From Micromonospora sp. ATCC 39149 (lineage in GTDB: Bacteria; Actinomycetota; Actinomycetes; Mycobacteriales; Micromonosporaceae), in the NCBI RefSeq assembly GCF_000158815.1, contig NZ_GG657738.1, positions 5,996,478 to 6,060,477 on the forward strand: a stretch of 64,000 nucleotides of DNA, read 5' to 3'. The first letter of the stretch is position 1, and the number at the start of each line of letters is the position of its first letter. Shown here piece after piece: positions 45,404 through 55,176 of this stretch. The translations under genes were made by a program, and so were the position numbers. The notes beneath the pieces are model-generated. The model was not told where the DNA came from and ran no database searches. It worked only from the letters and a program-made list of their open reading frames with translations.

Positions 45404-46210
45404 TCAGTTGTTGTAGGCCGGGTGGTTGAGGTATCCCGACAGTGGTGGTCTGACCGCGCCGGCGCGGGCGAAGCGAGAGCAGGTGCGACGGCAGGCGGCG
45501 GATTGGTTTGAGCAGGGCGTGCTGCCCCCCGGCCCGGCCGCCGGGGCGGTCGGGCCATAGACGGCCCGTAGCAAGGCGATACCGTCAGCACCGACCTGTT
45601 GCACGTACTCGCGCAGGGCGACCGCCCCGGTCGGCTGCCGCTCGTGACGCACCGACCGGCCATACCGCTGCGCCCACTCCGACGGCATGACACCGGCAGC
45701 CACACCTCATCCACCCTCGCCAGGGCCTCCAACGCCGCCCGTATCGTCTCCGCGACCAACTCCACCCGACTCAGCCGGCGCACCGCCGCAAGGACATGGG
45801 TGGAATCCGTACGCTGCCGGCCCCGCGCCCGCATGAACCCCGCTCCCGCCAACCGCTCCACCATCACCGCGAGCAACCGATCAGCCCGATCACCCTCGGC
45901 CAACCGGTCCCGGAACTCACTGAGCACCGAATGATCAAACCCCGGCTCGGTCAACTCCATCCCCAACGCGTACTTCCAGTCGACACGCCACCGCCCGCGC
46001 CGCCTGCCGATCAGTCAGGTTCTCCGCGTACTGCAACATCGACACCAACGCCAACCGGGCAGGCGACACCCCACGACGACCATCGGCCGGGAACCAGCCG
46101 ACGAAGTCATCGTCAACGAACAGGTCCTCCAACCGATCCCGCATCACCATCGCCGGCGTGCCCTTCGGACTCGCCGCCCACGCCACCCGAGCCGTCTCCA
46201 CCGGCACCAC
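45404..46210 (-). pseudogene. IS1182-family transposase, multiply frameshifted
   Basis: The minus strand reads LEDLFVDDDFVGWFPADGRR, SMLQYAENLTDRQAARAV, then in another frame MELTEPGFDHSVLSEFRDRL, MRARGRQRTDSTHVLAAVRR, and in a third frame MPSEWAQRYGRSVRHERQPT and EYVQQVGADGIALLRAVYG. Order and spacing fit an IS1182/IS5-type transposase with at least two frame changes and a lost C-terminal half. The flank at 44993-45403 holds only the operator candidates. Confidence 0.8.
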
Positions 46211-46388
46211 CGAACCCGACCCCGCCCCAACGACATCCGCTACTCCAACACTGAAGAGTCCTCAGCTCTGGCAGCGACGCACCCGACCCAACCAAACTAC
46301 CAAGATCACCAACAGCATCCCGAATGTGAGACAGAGCCTAAAAGGCGACCCGTCTCGGTGACGGTTGGTTGACGTGGACATAGCTGTA

Positions 46389-47765
46389 ATGGGGCCCATG
46401 AGAACCCTCCGCGCTTTCCTGCTCGTGGTCGCCGTCCTGGCGGCGACCCTCGTGACACCGGCCCCCGCGCAGGCTGTCACCACCCACATCTATCCCGCCA
46501 CCCGGGACACCTACGTCAAGGCCAGCTCCCCGAACACCAACTACAACAGTCAACGACAGCTCGTCGTCGCCGGCAGCCCGGACCGGATCTCCTATCTGGC
46601 CTTCGCGGTCACCGGCCTCACCGAGCCGATCCTGCACGCGACCCTACGGATGAAGACCCTGGACACCAGCAACGCCGGCAGCACCGACGGCGGCCGCGTC
46701 TTCCCGGTTGGCAGTTCGTGGTCGGAGACCACGCTGACCTACGCCACCCGCCCGGCACCGATCGGCCCCTCCGTCACACCCATCGAGCGGGTGAAACCCG
46801 ACACCATCCACGACATCGACGTCACCGACGCGATCCGGGGCAACGGGGTGGTCAGCTTCGGCATCTTCTCCAACCACACCGACGGCGCGTACTACCACAG
46901 CCGCGAGAACAACGAGGCGGCCGGCCCCGCCCTGCTCGTCTACACCGGGGTACCCAGCACCGACGACACCGTGATACTCGCCGCCGGAGACATCGCCGAC
47001 TGCCGCACCGAACGCGACGAGCAGACCGCCAAGATCCTCGACACCGAAGTCGGCGTCGTCGCCGCGATCGGTGACACCGCCTACGAGAAAGGCGCCCCCG
47101 AGGAGTACGCCGCCTGCTACGCCCCCACCTGGGGACGACACAAGTCCCGCACCCGCCCCGCTGTGGGCAACCACGAGTACCTCACCCCCAACGCCGCCGG
47201 CTACTTCGGCTACTTCGGTGCCGCCGCCGGGCCGCCAGGTCAGGGCTGGTACTCCTACAACATGGCCGGTGGCCAGTGGCACGTGGTGGTGCTGAACTCC
47301 AACTGCGCCAAGATCGGCGGTTGTCACGCTGGATCACCTCAGGAACGGTGGCTGCGCGCCGATCTGGCTGCCAGCAAGGCACGATGCACCGTTGCCTACT
47401 GGCACCAGCCGCTTTTCGCCTCCGGAGGCCGCGGCAGCTCCGCCTATCGGCCCCTGTTCCAGGCCCTCTACGACGCCGGAGTCGAGGTTCTGCTCAACGC
47501 CCATAACCACCAGTACGAACGCTTCGCCCCACAAACCCCGACCGGAGCCGCCGACCCCGACCGAGGCGTCCGGCAGTTCATCATCGGCACCGGCGGCCGC
47601 TCACTCCAACCAGATTTCCCGACCGTCGCGGCCAACAGCGAGGTCCGCAACGGCAACGTCTTCGGCGTGCTCCGCCTGACCCTGCTCCCCGGCGAGTACC
47701 GCTGGCGATTCGTGCCCGTCGCCGGTCAAACCTTCAACGAGGTCGGCACCGGCCTCTGCCACTAG
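46389..47765 (+). CDS. Secreted DNRLRE-domain metallophosphoesterase
   Basis: A 458-residue protein; ATG 46389 or 46398 both give a Sec signal peptide (AFLLVVAVLAATL...AQA), and no strong ribosome-binding site decides between them. Residues about 35-190 are a DNRLRE/CBM-like beta-sandwich (YPATRDTYVKASSPNTNYNS, SYLAFAVTGL). Residues about 195-450 are a calcineurin-like phosphoesterase with metal-ligand motifs GDIADC, IGDTAYEKG, VGNHEY, WHQPLF and NAHNHQYE. It probably acts outside the cell on phosphate esters. The substrate is unknown. Confidence 0.88.
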   Translation: MGPMRTLRAFLLVVAVLAATLVTPAPAQAVTTHIYPATRDTYVKASSPNTNYNSQRQLVVAGSPDRISYLAFAVTGLTEPILHATLRMKTLDTSNAGSTDGGRVFPVGSSWSETTLTYATRPAPIGPSVTPIERVKPDTIHDIDVTDAIRGNGVVSFGIFSNHTDGAYYHSRENNEAAGPALLVYTGVPSTDDTVILAAGDIADCRTERDEQTAKILDTEVGVVAAIGDTAYEKGAPEEYAACYAPTWGRHKSRTRPAVGNHEYLTPNAAGYFGYFGAAAGPPGQGWYSYNMAGGQWHVVVLNSNCAKIGGCHAGSPQERWLRADLAASKARCTVAYWHQPLFASGGRGSSAYRPLFQALYDAGVEVLLNAHNHQYERFAPQTPTGAADPDRGVRQFIIGTGGRSLQPDFPTVAANSEVRNGNVFGVLRLTLLPGEYRWRFVPVAGQTFNEVGTGLCH

Positions 47766-47807
47766 ATTCTGTCTTGCGGACCATGAGTCTCGCTCGTTGA
47801 GCCTGGT

Positions 47808-47957
47808 ATGGCACGAGGTGATCTCACGAACCACGAGTGGGCTGCGCTGGCACCGTTGTCGCCGGCGCAGCCCGTACGGGGTGGCCGGTGGCGGGATCAC
47901 CGGCAGGTCATCAACGGGATCTGCTGGGTGAAGCGCACCGGATCCCTGACGAGCTAG
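47808..47957 (+). pseudogene. IS5-family transposase N-terminal remnant
   Basis: 49 codons, MARGDLTNHEWAALAPLSPA then GRWRDHRQVINGI, match the DUF4096 start of actinobacterial IS5 transposases. A stop follows TGSLTS and nothing further is recognisable. Confidence 0.75.
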
Positions 47958-48291
47958 ACCCGCCGGCCGGACCCGGGCCGGGTGGGTCCGGATCAGGGGC
48001 GGAGGGCCGCTGAGGGGAGGCCGCCGCCGGGCTGCGCCACGTCGGGCCACTCGCGCTGCTGCCCACGACGAGCGTCCACGATCGTGCAGGCCATCGTCGT
48101 TCTGCACCACGTCGAAGCCAACCGCTACGCAGGATGAAAAGGGCTCAACGTGTGCCAGAGCCGTTAGATCCACAGACCCTCTCGATCCCCACCGCCGACG
48201 CCCGACCGGCCGAGCTGCAGGACTAGATCCGCGTGAGTGACTGATCGAGAACTGCCCTCCGGCGCCGCAGTAGGCAACTTGGCGGTTCGGC
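47958..48291. other. Gap without a recognisable gene
   Basis: About 330 bp between the IS5 fragment and the stop of the membrane hydrolase. No family-like frame or clear hairpin was found. Confidence 0.4.
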
Positions 48292-49929
48292 TCAGGTTTG
48301 GCAGGGTTCCCGTCGCAATGCCGCATCGGGTTGGTCGGCGGCATGCCATACCGGGTTGAGTGCCAACGGCAGGGCTGGTGCCTGCCACGCTCCGGCGACT
48401 CTCTGGAGGGCCGAGTATTCCCACGTGAGCAGGTTGCGCGGCGGTTTACCGGTGAGGTGGTCGGCCAGGTGGCGCAGCCCGCGTCGCCGGTCGATCAGGT
48501 GGCCATGGAAGCCGGCCATTTCGATCACGGGAATCCGGGCGTTGAGCTCCGCCGGGAGCGCAATCGCATCGACAGTCGGCAGTAACGCAATCATCCGCAC
48601 GCCCGGCACCGGGCAGAGCACGCGGTTGCGATAGAACGGCGCGTCGTCCAGCAGGGAGCGAATGAACGGCGAGTCGGGACTGTCCGGTGCCTCGCTGGTG
48701 GCTTCCATCAGCTTGAATATGCCGCGCAGTTGCCAACCCGTGGCGATGCCCCATCCCGAACGAGCCTGCGGCGGCGGGTAGTAGACACGCCCGGCCCGCA
48801 GGATCGGGCTGTCCAGGACCACGGTGTCGACCGCGGGGTGCGGGTAGCGGTCCAGGTAGTAGCGTACGACGAGGGCGCCTTCGCTCTGCCCCACCAACGA
48901 AACCCGTTTGCCGCTACGCGAGTGCAACTGATCCACCTGGGTGGCGAGCAGTTGGGCGCTGATGGACAGCGACTGGTGGGTGTCGGCCGGTACGTAGAAC
49001 ACCGGTTTGCCGTGGTTGTCGGTGCCCCGGTAGGAAAAGCGCACCACGGGAGGTTCGGATTCCGACGGGTCGCCATAGTGGGCCGAGTTGTAGCCGCCGA
49101 GGAAGATCACTGGATGGTCGATGTCCCCGAACTGTGGCAGGGCGTCGATAGGTTGCAATGACTGGCCGGCACCGCGGGCCCCCCGGTCCTCGGCGTATTC
49201 GACCAACAGCAGGCTGCTCACCACCAAGGTGACGACGAGCGGCATTCCGGGCAGTCGGGGCCACCGCACCCGCTGCTGGAGCACCGTTGCGCGCACTTTT
49301 CGCTGCCACAGCAGGCCGTTGGCCATGCCGGCCACGGCGGCCGCCGGTACCGTCAACCGATCCGGGACGGACCAGACGAGCGCCGCGCCCGCGCAGAGGG
49401 TCACGAAGTTGAGCAGCGACCAGCCGATTATGGCGGCCGACGGCAGGCCACGCCACCAGTTCGGCAGGATCCCGCCCCGCTGGAGCAGCGGGGCCAGGAC
49501 TATTACCGGCATCAACACAAGAAACTGGAAGTAGGCCAGCGAAACGTCCGAGACGACCACGGCCAGCGCGGTGAACGGCGAGAGAATCACGGTGGCGACG
49601 ACCGCGAAGGCCAGGTTGCGGCTGGCCAGCCGGCGAAACGACGGACGCGACCGTTCGGCTGGCCAGGCGAGCGCGACCAGGACTGCCGAGAACAGCCCGC
49701 GGAGCACGATGGCACCCAGCGACAGGCCGGCAAACATGGCCCAGGAGTTGTGAAACACCAGTATCCAGCGCAGGTCGAAGAACGTCGCGTACGGCGAGAT
49801 CGCACTGACCTGGGGCGCCAGGCCGAACGCCGAGGAGAAGTCGACGGCGTACAACACGGCCGCCACCGCCGCCGCCGGCACGGCAGTCAGGACGAGCAGC
49901 CACAGCAGACGTACCCGCTCAGGGCGCAC
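48292..49929 (-). CDS. Membrane protein with C-terminal alpha/beta-hydrolase domain
   Basis: A 545-residue protein with GTG start 49929 after GGAAGGTGG. Residues 1-260 contain about seven hydrophobic segments. Residues about 280-545 form a serine-hydrolase-like domain: the oxyanion/GGxNS region is IFLGGYNSAHYGD, the nucleophile elbow VGQSEGALV, a candidate Asp is in LPTVDAIALP and a His in GFHGHLIDRR. The hydrolase half would lie on one face of the membrane; lipid or cell-wall ester cleavage is possible but not shown. No operon partner. Confidence 0.75.
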   Translation of the reverse strand: MRPERVRLLWLLVLTAVPAAAVAAVLYAVDFSSAFGLAPQVSAISPYATFFDLRWILVFHNSWAMFAGLSLGAIVLRGLFSAVLVALAWPAERSRPSFRRLASRNLAFAVVATVILSPFTALAVVVSDVSLAYFQFLVLMPVIVLAPLLQRGGILPNWWRGLPSAAIIGWSLLNFVTLCAGAALVWSVPDRLTVPAAAVAGMANGLLWQRKVRATVLQQRVRWPRLPGMPLVVTLVVSSLLLVEYAEDRGARGAGQSLQPIDALPQFGDIDHPVIFLGGYNSAHYGDPSESEPPVVRFSYRGTDNHGKPVFYVPADTHQSLSISAQLLATQVDQLHSRSGKRVSLVGQSEGALVVRYYLDRYPHPAVDTVVLDSPILRAGRVYYPPPQARSGWGIATGWQLRGIFKLMEATSEAPDSPDSPFIRSLLDDAPFYRNRVLCPVPGVRMIALLPTVDAIALPAELNARIPVIEMAGFHGHLIDRRRGLRHLADHLTGKPPRNLLTWEYSALQRVAGAWQAPALPLALNPVWHAADQPDAALRREPCQT

Positions 49930-50348
49930 GGTTCCACCTTCCGCCAGCCACCGGAGGGCACGAGACCAGTTGGGATCAACTTACCGTTTTATGGCTATTT
50001 CCGGGCCAGTAGGACGATCCCGGTCAGCCCGAGGGAGCACACGTCGGCCCCTTGGGCTGCCCTCACCGAGACAGTCGTTTCTGCCCCGTGCGGCCGAGAC
50101 GAGACAGTAGGCTGGGGCCGGGTGATCGGCCGACTGCTCATCCCGCTTGCCGCGGTCGAGACGCGGTCGGCCAGGGCCCGTGCTGCGGCGCGGCCCCGGC
50201 GAAGCTCTTTGACGATGGCCCGTCCGGTACGCCCGGCCCGTGCCGGTTCGGTGAGCGAGCGGCGAAGGACTTCGCCGCCGCCGATTCCGATGCGCCAGGG
50301 CAGTGTGGGTGCGGCTGCGGGCCGTACGCCGTCGAAGAAGGAGAAAGA
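49930..50348. other. Divergent intergenic region
   Basis: About 420 bp between divergent genes. The AT-rich stretch at 49978-50000 (TTACCGTTTTATGGC) is the best promoter candidate, but no convincing paired boxes were found. The open frame over 50052-50348 is read-through into the binding-protein frame, not a gene. Confidence 0.4.
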
Positions 50349-51194
50349 ATGCGTGTCACGCGGGCGGCGGCAGTAGTCGTGTTTGCGACACTCTCACTCA
50401 TTCCTGGCTCCTGCGGCAGGGGCGACAGCGGCCCCGATGTCATCGAGAAGGCCGCGGAAACAAAGACGATCACCATCGGCGTAATTCCCAACCAGCCGAA
50501 CCTCAGCTTGAAAACCGACGGCACCTACGTGGGCTTCGACGTCGAGATCGGGAAAATCGTCGCCAAGGGACTCGGCGTCGACCCGGCCAACATCCAGTGG
50601 AAGGACACCACCGTGCCGGACCGCGAACGGGTCATCAAGGACGGCACAGTCGACCTCGTCGTGGCCACCTACACAATCAACGACGCGCGTAAGAAGGAGA
50701 TCAGGTTCGCCGGTCCGTACTACGTCGCCGGCCAGGACTTGCTGGTCAAGGCCAACTCGACCATCAAAGGGCCGGAGGATCTCGAAGGCAAGGTCGTCTG
50801 CTCGAGCGCCGGCTCGACACCGGCCAAACGGATCCGATCGCAGTACCCGAAAACCCGCCTGCAACAGTACGACCAGGAGTCCCGGTGCCTGCCGGACCTC
50901 GAGTCAGGCGCGATCGACGCTGTGACCACCGACAATGTTGTCCTCCTCGGCTATTCCATGCGGCCAGAGAATGCGGGCAAGTTCAAGCTGGTGGGCAATA
51001 CCTTCTCCGAGGAACCGTACGGCATCGGGATGAAGAAGAGAGACAGAGCCAGCTGCGAGAAGATCAACGAGATCCTGCAGGCCGCCGCGCGGGACGGGTC
51101 GTACAAAGCGGCCTGGGACGCCACGTTGGGCAAGGGCGGCGGCAACTCGGCACCGACGCTGGACGCCAGCAAAATGAGCCACTGCAGTGCGTGA
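50349..51194 (+). CDS. Amino-acid-type substrate-binding lipoprotein, SBP family 3
   Basis: A 281-residue protein. ATG 50349 follows GAAGGAG and starts a lipoprotein signal with lipobox PGSCG. The binding-protein-3 fold is clear: ITIGVIPNQPNLSLKTDGTY, VGFDVEIGKIVAKGLG, DLVVATYTINDARKKEI, and SEEPYGIGMKKRD. It resembles GluB-type glutamate/glutamine-binding proteins. No permease or ATPase adjoins, so it either serves a remote transporter or acts in sensing. Confidence 0.88.
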   Translation: MRVTRAAAVVVFATLSLIPGSCGRGDSGPDVIEKAAETKTITIGVIPNQPNLSLKTDGTYVGFDVEIGKIVAKGLGVDPANIQWKDTTVPDRERVIKDGTVDLVVATYTINDARKKEIRFAGPYYVAGQDLLVKANSTIKGPEDLEGKVVCSSAGSTPAKRIRSQYPKTRLQQYDQESRCLPDLESGAIDAVTTDNVVLLGYSMRPENAGKFKLVGNTFSEEPYGIGMKKRDRASCEKINEILQAAARDGSYKAAWDATLGKGGGNSAPTLDASKMSHCSA

Positions 51195-51281
51195 GTGACC
51201 AGGCACGCGAGTGTCGGCGCGACGAGTGAGGGCCCGTGTAGCACGATGGCCGGAATCGATCGGTGAGGCACGTCGGACGTT

Positions 51282-51570
51282 ATGTGCCCCGCCCCGTCCG
51301 CGGAGGAAGCGGCGGACACGTGGTTGGCCACCCTGGCGCAACGACTGATCGACGGTGAAGTCGACCCGCGAACCGTCAGCGAACACGTCTCAGCCTTCGT
51401 ATCCTGGCACCTCGATCTCGACGAGATCCGCGCAGCCCGTGCACCGACCTACACGTCATCGTGGACGAATGGGACCAGGGCTGGGGGCGCGGCACCAGGA
51501 ACTGGCCGCGACGGTTCGCCAGCTATGCCGTGATCACCTGTCACTGCTCCGCTTCGGCGGCCGCTCGTCC
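51282..51570 (+). pseudogene. Frameshifted small hypothetical gene
   Basis: A first frame reads TWLATLAQRLIDGEVDPRTV and SEHVSAFVSWHLDLDEIRAA. It then moves to VDEWDQGWGRGT in a second frame and QELAATVRQLCRDHLSLL in a third. Joined, these make one plausible soluble protein of about 95 residues. No family was recognised. Two frame changes indicate decay or sequence error. Confidence 0.5.
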
Positions 51571-51960
51571 TGTCTCCTCCCGCTGGCCGCTGAGGAAGAA
51601 GGCGCCGAGTGCGCCGGCGAGGGTGCCGAGGACGACCACGGAGTACGCGGCGAGGAGCAGTTCGAGGACCTGGAAGAAGGTGTCGGTGGCGGTGAGCGGT
51701 TCGCCGGTGATGGTGGTCAGGGCGACATCGTGTAGGGCCTGCTCGTACGTCCGGTATGAGCTGGTGACGACCAGGAGTTGCCCGCGGCGAGGATGATCGC
51801 CGTGGTGACCACCGCGAGCCAGGCCAGCCGATCGGTCAGGAGCCGGCCTGCCGATCGGGAGCCGCGGACCGCGGCGGCGATCACGCCGGTGCCGCGTGCG
51901 GCGCGCAGCGCGGTGGCGGCGCGGGCGAACCGCAGGCAGGGTACGGCGAGGAAGATCACA
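51541..51960 (-). pseudogene. Voltage-gated-channel-like membrane protein, truncated and frameshifted
   Basis: The minus strand reads FARAATALRAARGTGVIAAA and LTDRLAWLAVVTTAIILAAG, then after a frame change near 51775 QLLVVTSSYRTYEQALHDVA, LTTITGEPLTATDTFFQVLE and AYSVVVLGTLAGALGAFFLS. The layout (arginine-rich segment, helix, re-entrant TTITGEP, helix) resembles a potassium-channel pore module lacking the usual GYG filter. The upstream membrane segments are gone, replaced by IS5 debris. Confidence 0.6.
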
Positions 51961-52033
51961 CGGGCAGGGTCGGATGCCTATCTCGTCGTCAGATCCGCCG
52001 AACACGGTCAGGAGGCAGGGCGGAGTCCACGCT

Positions 52034-52154
52034 CACGTCCCAGATGATGTTTCGGCGGCCGACCTGGCTTCTTGCCCGCGGGCAGCACCGGCTCCAGCAC
52101 CGCCCACTGCGCGTCGGTCAGATCGTGCCGCCTCGTTGCCGCTACGCTGGCCAC
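52034..52154 (-). pseudogene. IS5-family transposase N-terminal remnant
   Basis: About 40 codons from a GTG read ATRRHDLTDAQWAVLEPVLP then AGKKPGRPPKHH, the conserved start of IS5 transposases. It ends against the channel-like fragment. Confidence 0.7.
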
Positions 52155-52273
52155 AAGGTCTCCGGTATTCAGGTCTTCTTGGTCGAAGAACCATCTACCG
52201 GAGATCTCACCGTCTATCGATCACCGACACGCCAACGAGCCGTGACCCGCCCGGTGCCTTGTAGGGTCAGCCC

Positions 52274-52666
52274 ATGATCGCTGACCTGCAGTGTGTGGTG
52301 CTGGACTGCTCTAACCCGGCGGAACTCGCCGAGTTCTACCAGGCACTCCTTGGCGGTGCCGTCAATCAGCGGGATCAGCGATGGGCACTCAGCGACGACT
52401 GGGCCACGCTACACACGCCGTCTGGCCTTGTCCTGGCCTTTCAGCGGGTGGCGGATTACCGGCCACCGCTCTGGCCCGATCCGGCCCGGCCCCAGCAGTT
52501 TCATCTGGACTTCGGTGTTGCCGACCTAGAACGCGCCCAAGAGCAGGTGCTGACCCTGGGCGCAACGGTGTTGGACGATGGAGCAGATGGGCGCAGTTGG
52601 CGTATCTGTGCCGACCCCGCGGGGCATCCGTTCTGCCTGGTCCGCCACTTACGAAACACCACCTAG
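52274..52666 (+). CDS. VOC-family (glyoxalase-like) protein
   Basis: A 130-residue protein with the paired beta-alpha-beta-beta-beta units of the vicinal-oxygen-chelate fold. It opens with LQCVVLDCSNPAELAEFYQA, has HLDFGVADLERAQEQVLTLG in the middle and ends with ICADPAGHPFCLVRH. Reaction and substrate cannot be assigned. Isolated between IS fragments. Confidence 0.85.
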   Translation: MIADLQCVVLDCSNPAELAEFYQALLGGAVNQRDQRWALSDDWATLHTPSGLVLAFQRVADYRPPLWPDPARPQQFHLDFGVADLERAQEQVLTLGATVLDDGADGRSWRICADPAGHPFCLVRHLRNTT

Positions 52667-52779
52667 CTTGATCTTTGACCTGCGGGGCGGTGGTGTCGTC
52701 CTTGGCTGATCATGGGGACAGTCCTTGATCGATCATTCCTCTTGTCTGGGGAAGAAGATCGCATACCAGGGGTTGTCTG

Positions 52780-53223
52780 GTGATCGGTGTGCTCGATGCC
52801 AGGTCGACCGGTGAGGTCGGGCGGTTGGCCGCGTTCCGGTGCGAGTTCCACGTCTGTCTTACCGCTGGCCGGGGTGTGTTGTTCGAGCTGGCCGATGCGC
52901 TGTTGTGCGCGGACGCGCCGGTGTGGTCCCTGGTGGAGTTGTCGCTGGTGGGTGAGTGCCGTCGCGGTCACGGCTCGTTGTATGCGGCGTTGAACCGTGG
53001 TCGGATCGACATCGGTCGGCTGTGGACCGCGGTGGCGGTGGTGCCGCTGCCGCGGGCCGCTGACGGCCGGCTCGTCTTGGCGGTGGACGTCACCTGCTGG
53101 CTGCGGCCGGAGGCGCACACCTGTCCGGAGCGCGTTCCTGCTACACCCAGCTACGCCTCGCCCGAGGCGCCGTCGGCGACCTACGCCGACCATGGGAACG
53201 CCCAGCCCCCCGAGCGACTGTAG
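52780..53223 (+). pseudogene. Truncated actinobacterial DDE transposase, N-terminal part
   Basis: A GTG-started frame of 147 residues (GVLDARSTGEVGRLAAFRCE, GRIDIGRLWTAVAVVPLPRA, LAVDVTCWLRPEAHTCPER) matches my memory of a transposase family common in Streptomyces and Micromonospora (an NF041680-like group). It is coherent up to CPER, then runs into unrelated sequence, so about two-thirds of the protein is missing. Confidence 0.6.
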
Positions 53224-53304
53224 CTGGAGTTTGTTGGTGTGGTGAGTCGGTGGCTTTGCGCAGCCAGCGCCGACACCCAACCGACGCTGAGTGCCACCAG
53301 GTCG

Positions 53305-54234
53305 TCAGTGGTTTGTGCCATGGCCGGCGTCGATGAGGATCTCGGCGATGACTCGTTGCTGATCGGCGGCCTTGGCCGGGTCGTCCTCGTCGACGGCGTC
53401 GGCGAGGAGGATCAGGGCCTTCCACAGTGCCCAACCGCGGGCACGCGCCCACGTGCCGTCGTCGGCGCCGACCCGGTCGCGGAACACCGCGCGGCTGCGC
53501 CCGGTCAGCATCGTCCAGGCGATCACCAGATCACAGGCGGGGTCACCGACGCCGCAGGTGCCGAAGTCGATGATTGCGGCCAGCCTGCCGTCGCGGACCA
53601 GCAGGTTCCCGACGGCGATGTCGCCGTGGAACCACACCGGCCGGCCGTCCCACGTCGGTTCCAGCGCCGCGCCCAGCACCGCGGTGACCGCATCACGGGG
53701 GATCCGGTCACCGAGGGCGTCGATGGCCTGCCGGGCCGCCGGGGCGTAGCGGTCCAGCGGCCCACCACGGAACCAGTTGTGCAGCCCCGGCCCGGGCCCG
53801 CCGGCCGGGTCGACCTGCTGCAACGCCACCAGGAAACCGGCCAGGTCGGCTGCGAACACGGTGAGGTCGGCAACCGTGCCGGGCCGTGCCGGCGCACCGT
53901 CGATCCACTCGTAGACCGACCAGTGGAAACGGAACCCTCCGCCGGGTTCACCCTGTGCGAGCGGCACGGGAACCGGCAGCGGAACCCGCTCGGCGATGAC
54001 CGGCAACCAGCGGTGCTCCTTGGCCACGGCCAAGGCGTACTCGGCGGCGGTCGGCAGCCGTATGGACATGGTGTCACCGAGGTGGAAGGTCTGGTTGTCC
54101 CAACCGTTGGTGGCCACCGGCCGCACCGGCAGGCCGGCCCACTGCGGGAACTGGGTGGCGATCAGGCGTCGAACGACGTCGGCGTCGACGAGGCGGCGAT
54201 CGGGCAGAGGCACGATGTCGGGTTCGGTGGTCAC
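53305..54234 (-). CDS. Aminoglycoside-phosphotransferase-family kinase
   Basis: A 309-residue protein from a GTG at 54234 (an ATG at 54270 is also in frame). APH-fold motifs are FHLGDTMSIRLPTAAEYALA (N-lobe Lys/strand region), the catalytic loop WFHGDIAVGNLLV and the metal-binding IIDFGTCGVGDPACDL. Members phosphorylate small molecules such as aminoglycosides, macrolides or homoserine-like substrates. The target cannot be told from sequence, and resistance should not be assumed. Confidence 0.85.
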   Translation of the reverse strand: MTTEPDIVPLPDRRLVDADVVRRLIATQFPQWAGLPVRPVATNGWDNQTFHLGDTMSIRLPTAAEYALAVAKEHRWLPVIAERVPLPVPVPLAQGEPGGGFRFHWSVYEWIDGAPARPGTVADLTVFAADLAGFLVALQQVDPAGGPGPGLHNWFRGGPLDRYAPAARQAIDALGDRIPRDAVTAVLGAALEPTWDGRPVWFHGDIAVGNLLVRDGRLAAIIDFGTCGVGDPACDLVIAWTMLTGRSRAVFRDRVGADDGTWARARGWALWKALILLADAVDEDDPAKAADQQRVIAEILIDAGHGTNH

Positions 54235-54242
54235 CGCACCAC

Positions 54243-54500
54243 TTGATCGGTTCCGGTTCCCGGGTGGCAACCGATTTCGGCCACCGTCGGGTATGGCCGG
54301 ATGATGTCGCCGACCTCGAACCGCTCGACCCCAACGAGCGCGGCGCCACCGTTATACCGGTGCCCGGCGAGCTGGCTGCACGACTGATCGGCAGGCTGGA
54401 TTGGGGCGTGCCGGCCATGATCGGCTCCCGCCTCGACCACGCTCTCGCCGGCACCTTCGCCAGCTACCCCGCAATCGCGACGGCAGTCATTCCACGGGGT
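54243..54500 (+). CDS. Partial hypothetical protein
   Basis: Codons with strong G/C third positions read FGHRRVWPDDVADLEPLDPN, then PVPGELAARLIGRLDWGVPA and MIGSRLDHALAGTFASYPAI. Coherence is lost after about 54500, where the frame runs antisense to the next gene. It looks like an intact start with a lost C-terminus. No family was recognised. Confidence 0.4.
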
Positions 54501-54527
54501 CGCCGACCAGCAGCTCGACGAACTGCG

Positions 54528-54878
54528 TCAATCCAGAGGCGCCCGTCGTCGGTACCACAAGCCGGCCAGCCACACTGCCAGCGCCCCGCACACCACCGAG
54601 CCGATACCACCGACCAGCCACGCCGACCCGTCCGCGGTCCACGAGATGACCAGCGCGACTATGGCCGCCACCGCGAACACCACCGCGGCCACCAACAGCC
54701 CCTGGCCGGACGGCACCGTCTCAGGGGTGGGCTGCCGCGGCTCGGTCGCGGTAGGCGGCTGCCGGGCGTCGCGGGCTTCTTGCCATTCGCGCATGCTGGC
54801 GCGGCTTTCGAGGTAGACGTCGCGGACGCGTTGGATGTTGAGGTAGCGCAGGAGCCGTTCGAGGCTGACTTGGCGGGC
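54528..54878 (-). CDS. Small membrane protein, N-terminus uncertain
   Basis: From ATG 54794 an 88-residue protein has two hydrophobic helices (GLLVAAVVFAVAAIVALVIS, WLVGGIGSVVCGALAVWLAG) after an acidic-basic tail. The frame stays open and protein-like for 28 more codons (SLERLLRYLNIQRVRDVYLE) to a stop at 54879, with no start codon in that extension. The gene is therefore probably truncated at its 5' end by the adjoining Tn3 debris. Confidence 0.5.
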   Translation of the reverse strand, partial: ARQVSLERLLRYLNIQRVRDVYLESRASMREWQEARDARQPPTATEPRQPTPETVPSGQGLLVAAVVFAVAAIVALVISWTADGSAWLVGGIGSVVCGALAVWLAGLWYRRRAPLD

Positions 54879-54915
54879 TCACCCGCGACCTGACCTTCTA
54901 CCTGGCCGGGAGACG

Positions 54916-55176
54916 GTGCCGACACACCCGGGTTTGAGCGGCGAATGGGCGGAGCTGGCGTATCGGGTCGACGGGCGTGGCTGCCGCCGGATGGTGCGCA
55001 TCGTCTGGGGTCGGCGCGGTGGAGTTCCGCAACCCGGACGAGGCCTTACCCCGCGACTTCGACGTGCGCCGCACGGAGCACTACCAGTCGCTGCGCAAGT
55101 CGCTGGACCCGGCGATGTTCATCGACGCGTTGCAGACCGAGATGCGCGCCGAGCTGGGGGCGTTCAGTCGTCTTGA
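54916..55176 (+). pseudogene. Tn3-family transposase fragment
   Basis: WAELAYRVDGRG in one frame is followed, after a shift near 55015, by VEFRNPDEALPRDFDVRRTE and HYQSLRKSLDPAMFIDALQT. This resembles the middle of Tn3 transposases (RNPD.DLP.DFE..R.EHY). No terminal repeats or resolvase were seen. Confidence 0.6.

Noticed and set aside
53305..54234. Calling the phosphotransferase an aminoglycoside resistance gene
   Set aside because: The fold is shared by many kinases with other substrates; nothing in the sequence fixes the target.
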